Shown in pieces: positions 12,519 through 17,120 of a DNA stretch of 17,120 nt. The translations under genes were made by a program, and so were the position numbers. Origin of the DNA: Leyella stercorea. GTDB lineage: Bacteria > Bacteroidota > Bacteroidia > Bacteroidales > Bacteroidaceae. A model generated the notes under the pieces. That model had not been told where the DNA came from. It searched no databases and worked only from the letters and a program-made list of their open reading frames with translations. Positions within the stretch are counted from its first letter, which is position 1; each line of letters starts with the position of its first letter. The stretch spans positions 1-17,120 of the forward strand of contig NZ_JAHQUY010000065.1 of the NCBI RefSeq assembly GCF_019052365.1. Reading direction: 5' to 3'.

Positions 12519-12557
12519 TGTTCGTTTCTCGTTTTTTTATTCTCGCCTCCATCGCCT

Positions 12558-12565
12558 TATCTTTG
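12558..12565 (+). promoter_or_regulatory. -7 box TATCTTTG before the tail-fibre genes
   Basis: TATCTTTG stands 26 bases before the ATG at 12592, the same distance as the box before 7167. Seven T's (12532-12538) occupy the -33 zone in place of TTG. An internal late promoter is likely. Confidence 0.55.
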
Positions 12566-12591
12566 TATCATAAAAATAACATCAGAGTAAT

Positions 12592-14046
12592 ATGTCAACA
12601 AATAACGATAGCCTACGCAAAGACTTGGAGCAGATACGCGATGAGCGTGCTACTCATGCTAACACCGCACAACGCATCGGCAATGCGCTGCTGGGGCTGT
12701 TGCAGGTTGTTGAGCAGAAGCTGGACCTAAGCCGTTTCCTGCGACGTGACATTGACGACAAGGCAGAGGGGCATATACGCTTCTTGCGCGGACTATCTGT
12801 AGGTTCTGGTACACACGGCATGGCTCAAGATGGATCAGCAATACTGAGCAAGCTCACATCGATGCTTTACAGCACCGAATCGCAGTCGGGCTTCGGCTTG
12901 GTAGACCGCGGCGACGGCAAGTATCGCCTTGACATCACTGACCTTATGGTGTGGGGTAAAGCCATTTTTAACGAGCTGGAGGTGCGCAAGCTCTCATACG
13001 TTGGTGGCAATATCTACCTCAGTGGTGCTGGTAGCAAGATTGTGGCTGTGCAAGCTATCTATGACCTTCAACGCAACCTCACCGGGTGGAAGTGTTTCTT
13101 ACTCGCAGACGACGGCACAACGGCTACGCAGAACTATTGGAAGATTGGCGACCAAGCACGCTGCCAGACTTTCGACATTAAGCCTGGTGTGTACGAGGGC
13201 AAACAGAACCACCTCTACTGGCGCATTGTAACAGAGGTGAGCACTGAGGCTGAAGTGGTGACTAATGGTATGGGGGATGTGCTCTATGATGGCAAGTTGT
13301 TTAATTGGATAGTGCTCGCCAAAGGTAACTGCGCGGAGGGTAGCGATGAGCCAACTGCAGGAGATACCATTGTGCTTGACGGCTGCCAAGACCCTGCAAA
13401 GATGGATCGTCAAGGGGTGCTTATGTTAGAGACTACTGGACCTGACACGCCACGCATCGTTGCTTACAAGGGTGTCAATAGCTACACGCATGATGGCAGA
13501 GAGGTGTTCTGTCTGTCGCCGAATGGCTCGCGCATAACATCTACGTCGTTCGAGTGGATATCGTCATCTGGCCAGACTATACACATGGTGAACTACCGCG
13601 GCGAATGGCAGCGTGGCATTACTTACGACTATTACGACCAGGTAAACCACAACAACGCTGTGTGGCTCTGCACTAACGAGAACGGTACTGCAGCTGAGCC
13701 GGTGAACGGCTCGGCGGACTGGCTGAAGCAAATCGAAGGTGAGAAGGGCGAGAAGGGAGATCCTGGCGAGGATGGCTTGGCGTACCAAATAGTGATAACG
13801 AGTAGTTCGGGCACGGTGATGATTAACGGCACCGGGCAGTTGACTCTCGAAGCTAAGCTGTTACGCAACGGCGAGGACATAAGCGACACCATAAGCAATA
13901 GCGCGTGGTCGTGGCGAAGACAATCGGCAGATACGGTAGATGATACAACGTGGAATACTCTGCATGAGGGTATCGGTAGAGTCTGCGTTGTAAGTAGTGA
14001 TGATGTCGTAAGGCAGGCGCAGTTTGAATGTGAGGTTTTAATTTAG
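12592..14046 (+). CDS. Tail-fibre/baseplate protein with collagen-like and Ig-like parts, 484 aa
   Basis: Domains in order: an N-terminal helix and attachment part (1-60, ERATHANTAQRIGNALLGLLQ), a beta-rich body (60-330), a carbohydrate-binding-module-like stretch (about 340-372, YRGEWQRGITYDYYDQVNHN then AVWLC), four collagen-like G-x-y triplets (GEK GEK GDP GED, residues 383-394) and a C-terminal Ig-like domain (398-484) ending in FECEV. Such proteins form trimeric fibres that touch the host surface. The C-terminal Ig-like domain recurs in the next gene. Confidence 0.82.
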   Translation: MSTNNDSLRKDLEQIRDERATHANTAQRIGNALLGLLQVVEQKLDLSRFLRRDIDDKAEGHIRFLRGLSVGSGTHGMAQDGSAILSKLTSMLYSTESQSGFGLVDRGDGKYRLDITDLMVWGKAIFNELEVRKLSYVGGNIYLSGAGSKIVAVQAIYDLQRNLTGWKCFLLADDGTTATQNYWKIGDQARCQTFDIKPGVYEGKQNHLYWRIVTEVSTEAEVVTNGMGDVLYDGKLFNWIVLAKGNCAEGSDEPTAGDTIVLDGCQDPAKMDRQGVLMLETTGPDTPRIVAYKGVNSYTHDGREVFCLSPNGSRITSTSFEWISSSGQTIHMVNYRGEWQRGITYDYYDQVNHNNAVWLCTNENGTAAEPVNGSADWLKQIEGEKGEKGDPGEDGLAYQIVITSSSGTVMINGTGQLTLEAKLLRNGEDISDTISNSAWSWRRQSADTVDDTTWNTLHEGIGRVCVVSSDDVVRQAQFECEVLI

Positions 14047-14100
14047 ATTTCATTTTTAACTATTTATATAGATATTATTAATTTAAACAAACAAGAAATT

Positions 14101-15144
14101 ATGGCAAAAGTATTAGCGAATGGTCAAATCACGATCGTTGACCTTAACGACGGCAAAGCCGTTCAGTGTTTCACGCAAGCTTCGCAGGGTCAGACTCAGA
14201 TTTTCACGCCTGATACTGATGTGTACGCTCCGAGTTACACAACGAGTGCACCTAACGTCATCACAGCTCGTGTGTATGTGACGGGTAGCTCGACCGACCA
14301 AGCTCCAACAGCGGCTTGTACCAAATGGAAGTGGACTGTAGATGGCGCAGCAGCAACACCAGTGAGCGGCAAGTCGTATCAGCTCAACATCGTCAGCAAC
14401 ATTGCGAAGAATGGCAGCGTGAAGAATATCGAGTGGGCATGTACATATACCGACCCCGAGACTAAAGCTACCACGGAGTGCAGAGGTTATCTGACTATCA
14501 GCCTTGCGAAGTCGGGTGGTGCTTTACAGACGGTGCAGATAGAGACTCCTGACGGCAACACCTTCGACTCTACCAACAACTCCAAGCCATTGCGTGCTGT
14601 GGCTAAATTCTTCCGCGGCTCTGTGCAAGACACTACAATGACAAGCATGACGTGGGAGGTGCTCAATATTAGTGCTGGCACCTGGGGTGCAGTAGCTGCT
14701 GGCAACGTCACTACATCGGGTGGTGTGAGCACGCTGAATGTGAATGCCGACGATGTGCTGAACTTCCAGACATTCCGCTGCACGGTGAAGGATGGTGCTG
14801 ATACTGCTAACGCCATTGTCACATTCTTCGATGCCAGCGACCCTTATGTCGTAGAGGTTTACTCACTCACTGGCGACAAAATTGTCAATGGTGCTCAGTC
14901 TACAGAGCTGTTCGCACGTCTATGGAAGGATGGCAAGGTGGTCGAAGACGGCACCGCTGTTAAGGCTGACAGCACTCACGCCTGCAAATATCAGTACAAG
15001 TGGACTAAGTACAACTCGAACGGCGTAGCAACAAACTGGAGCGGCACATCAAGTCCAGTGAATGCTTCTACAAAGCCGTATGTCACGGTGGCGAACGCTG
15101 ATGTGGCAGTGAGAGGTACATTTACTTGTGAGGTGTCTAAATAG
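14101..15144 (+). CDS. Tail protein with three Ig-like domains, 347 aa
   Basis: The N-terminus MAKVLANGQITIVDLNDG matches the start of the next gene (MATILARGWITIVAVKDG), so both carry the same attachment tag. Three beta-sandwich units follow, at about 30-135, 140-245 and 249-347. The last two share the plan L-x-A-x-L/F-x-x-x-G, a Trp-centred strand, then DV-x-x-x-x-x-F-x-C-x-V, also seen at the end of the 12592 protein. Likely a fibre or receptor-binding accessory on the virion surface. The leader before the ATG is AT-rich; no promoter seen. Confidence 0.8.
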   Translation: MAKVLANGQITIVDLNDGKAVQCFTQASQGQTQIFTPDTDVYAPSYTTSAPNVITARVYVTGSSTDQAPTAACTKWKWTVDGAAATPVSGKSYQLNIVSNIAKNGSVKNIEWACTYTDPETKATTECRGYLTISLAKSGGALQTVQIETPDGNTFDSTNNSKPLRAVAKFFRGSVQDTTMTSMTWEVLNISAGTWGAVAAGNVTTSGGVSTLNVNADDVLNFQTFRCTVKDGADTANAIVTFFDASDPYVVEVYSLTGDKIVNGAQSTELFARLWKDGKVVEDGTAVKADSTHACKYQYKWTKYNSNGVATNWSGTSSPVNASTKPYVTVANADVAVRGTFTCEVSK

Positions 15145-15161
15145 GGCACCTCACCCTATTT
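15139..15161 (+). promoter_or_regulatory. Hairpin over the stop codon of the Ig-like gene
   Basis: AAATAGGG (15139-15146) and CCCTATTT (15154-15161) pair over a 7-base loop and include the TAG stop. No T-run follows, so it may slow decay or limit read-through rather than terminate. Confidence 0.5.
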
Positions 15162-15177
15162 CTAAAAACGAAAAGAT

Positions 15178-17088
15178 ATGGCAACAATACTTGCACGTGG
15201 CTGGATAACCATTGTGGCTGTGAAAGATGGCGACAAGGGCGATAAAGGTGATAAGGGTGACAAAGGTGATAAGGGAACTGCTGGCACTGATGCTTACACT
15301 GTTGAGCTTCAAGGTGCACCTATCACCATCTCTACTTCTGATGACGGAGTACCGTCCGGCACAACATCGGGCGGCATCAACACCTATGGCTATGCTACAG
15401 TAGTGTGCCGCAAGGGTGGTGCCGTCGTGAGCGCAAGTTCTATTACTATCAAAACGCCTGTTAACTGCACGGCAAGTGTGTCTGGCACATCGGTTCGTAT
15501 CAACTCCATACGCACATACTACGCCAGTAGCAATACTATGTACTACACCGATGGCTATGTCGATGTGTCGGTGGTGGTGGGTGACAAGACGTTCATCGTG
15601 CGCCTAACGTGGCACTTAGACTATACTAAGTACTTCGGTGGACTAAAGGCAGATGCGAAGAAGATGGAGTCGAAGTACACAGAACTGACGAATAAGGTAG
15701 ACGGTATGCCACTGCAAACAAGCTCTGCACTACAACAATACTCTTCTGAGATCCTGCAGTCGGCACGCGAGATCTCTCTGAAGGTGGGCCGCACTCTTGC
15801 CGAGCGACGCAATCTCCTTACAGGCTCTGCTTTCCGCAAACAAGGCTTAGGCCCTGACTTGGTGCGAGCTAAAATATACTGCACATCGTCACACGAAGGA
15901 GCTAATGTAGTATTCCTGCCTGAGGCGAAGGTTGCTGGCCCTATATGGCGAAGTGGCGGTATCGGTTTGGGTAATATACATGTCGAGAAGGGCAAGACGT
16001 ACACCGTATCATTTTGGGCACGAGCTAAGTCTGTTAGTGTGAATTTCTTAGCCGAAGCAACATGGAAAGGTTCAGCCACAGACAAAACTGACCCTGCGGG
16101 TTATGCAGGCCCAAATGGTAGAGCTAATTTAGGTGTTGATGCCGTCACTCCGAGTGAGGGCTGGCATTTATATCAGCGCACATTCACCGTTGCAAAGGAT
16201 GCCCCTTACGAGTGGATTTCTGTAAGTTGCTTTAAAACTGATTCCTCCACCGCAAACTCACAGGCGTATATCGCCCACCCTATACTCATAGAGGGCACGG
16301 CGGAGGACTTTGTAGGTTGGAGTGCTTCGCCCTATGATTACAACTACATCGGTGGCAATCTTCTCGACAATACGCGCACGTTCGCCAAAGCCGGCAATCT
16401 GATGCGCTTGGATGCCTCGGTAGTCACTAACGAGTCGTACAACAACGGATGCTCGGTAATATATGCCAACGCTGCTTCCAAATACATTGAGATGGCGCAG
16501 TGGAACGTTAGCTCTATCATCAAGAAAGGTGAGGACTATATGTTCTCGTTTATGGCAAAAGGTAGTGGCAGCATCGACGCATTCATGTGGAGTGGATCTA
16601 ATCTAAGCATATTCGCCGAGGACAGCGAGCGCGATACAACAACGAGCAACGCCGACGGCGGACGTCGCTTCTATCTCACAAGCGAGTGGAAGCGCTATTG
16701 GGTACATTGGCGTTCGGATGGCACTGGCATACCTAATTATGTCCTCATCCGTTGTATACAAGGCGGAAAGGCGTGGGTGACGATGCCGAAGTTGGAGGTG
16801 GGTGCAACGCCTACCGACTGGATAGAGTCTACAAACGGATATGTCGAGGACAGTGGCATTGTAGCCAAGCTGCTGCGCACTGGCTTAGACCTCGAGAACG
16901 GCAAGATAACGGCAACGGCGGATAAGTTCGAGATACGCAACAACAGCGGCGAGGTGACGGCGAGCGTGAACGAGAATGGACAGCTGGATGTCAATGAAGG
17001 TCTGTTTAAGGGATTTGTGTGTAAGAAGCTAACAAGAATAACATCGGCAAACTTACATAAATACAACCCGTTGGCGGAATTAATTTAA
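15178..17088 (+). CDS. Collagen-like tail fibre with two jelly-roll carbohydrate-binding-like domains, 636 aa
   Basis: Order: shared N-terminal tag (1-17); seven collagen-like triplets (18-38: GDK five times, GTA, GTD); a beta domain (40-155); a helical linker, probably coiled coil (155-208); jelly-roll 1 (about 211-383, starting RNLLTGS and ending FVGWSASPYD); jelly-roll 2 (about 393-550, starting GGNLLDN and ending PTDWIEST); and a fibre segment, about 564-605 (TGLDLENGKITATADKFEI), typical of Bacteroidota tail proteins. The jelly-rolls resemble CBM4/9-type glycan-binding folds, so recognition of surface polysaccharide is likely. Complete in the window. Confidence 0.85.
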   Translation: MATILARGWITIVAVKDGDKGDKGDKGDKGDKGTAGTDAYTVELQGAPITISTSDDGVPSGTTSGGINTYGYATVVCRKGGAVVSASSITIKTPVNCTASVSGTSVRINSIRTYYASSNTMYYTDGYVDVSVVVGDKTFIVRLTWHLDYTKYFGGLKADAKKMESKYTELTNKVDGMPLQTSSALQQYSSEILQSAREISLKVGRTLAERRNLLTGSAFRKQGLGPDLVRAKIYCTSSHEGANVVFLPEAKVAGPIWRSGGIGLGNIHVEKGKTYTVSFWARAKSVSVNFLAEATWKGSATDKTDPAGYAGPNGRANLGVDAVTPSEGWHLYQRTFTVAKDAPYEWISVSCFKTDSSTANSQAYIAHPILIEGTAEDFVGWSASPYDYNYIGGNLLDNTRTFAKAGNLMRLDASVVTNESYNNGCSVIYANAASKYIEMAQWNVSSIIKKGEDYMFSFMAKGSGSIDAFMWSGSNLSIFAEDSERDTTTSNADGGRRFYLTSEWKRYWVHWRSDGTGIPNYVLIRCIQGGKAWVTMPKLEVGATPTDWIESTNGYVEDSGIVAKLLRTGLDLENGKITATADKFEIRNNSGEVTASVNENGQLDVNEGLFKGFVCKKLTRITSANLHKYNPLAELI

Positions 17089-17098
17089 GTTGATAAAT

Positions 17099-17120
17099 AT
17101 GAGTAAAAAGTTGCACATAT
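17099..17120 (+). CDS. Start of the next gene, cut by the window edge
   Basis: ATG at 17099 begins MSKKLHI and runs off the window. It follows an AT-rich leader 10 bases after the fibre gene stop, like the other late genes. Too short to identify. Confidence 0.5.

Noticed and set aside
15229..15291. Tandem DNA repeat or CRISPR-like array
   Set aside because: The repeat is the coding sequence of GDK collagen-like triplets, in frame, with varied codons and no spacers.

Overview
The window reads as part of a temperate phage or prophage of a Bacteroidota host (Bacteroides/Prevotella-like). The host assignment rests on the promoters. At least five fit the Bacteroidota pattern TTTG or TTG, 19-20 bp, then TAnnTTTG. 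Most genes in the left part also start behind AT-rich leaders without a Shine-Dalgarno sequence. No tRNA, rRNA, CRISPR array, integrase or transposase was seen.

Left part (1-5350), accessory region. It holds a chain of short two-gene cassettes. Two are clear HicA-HicB toxin-antitoxin pairs (3268-4009 and 4258-4946). A third pair (211-821) has the same layout: promoter with dyad operator, small basic protein, hairpin, then a helix-turn-helix-type protein of the DUF5053 type. A second, solo DUF5053-like gene lies at 5046. Four of the cassette boundaries carry one hairpin design: an 11-12 bp stem with a TGA triloop, a constant upper half and a lower stem that changes on both strands, followed by T's. 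A phosphoribosyltransferase-like gene and a RadC/JAB gene (1625-2857) sit among the cassettes, flanked by two hairpin-rich non-coding stretches.

Middle part (5363-7105). Two small membrane proteins are encoded convergently with overlapping 3' ends. Next come a promoter and a structured non-coding stretch with 32-bp inverted repeats, a likely short RNA, and then three small genes of unknown function (6216-7026) closed by a strong terminator.

Right part (7133-17120), late structural operon on the + strand with tightly packed, often overlapping genes. A 359-aa beta-rich protein and an 82-aa protein precede a recognisable portal-like protein (8488-9936). A DUF6712-like protein, an unassigned protein, a tail-terminator-like protein and an HK97 gp10-like head-tail connector follow. 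A second TATCTTTG promoter leads into three tail-fibre/baseplate genes built from collagen-like, Ig-like, carbohydrate-binding-like and jelly-roll modules. No terminase, major capsid protein, tail tube or tape measure is recognisable in the window.

The functional story is a phage late region with an upstream exchangeable array of stability or defence cassettes. The family assignments come from motif recognition by eye, not from searches.
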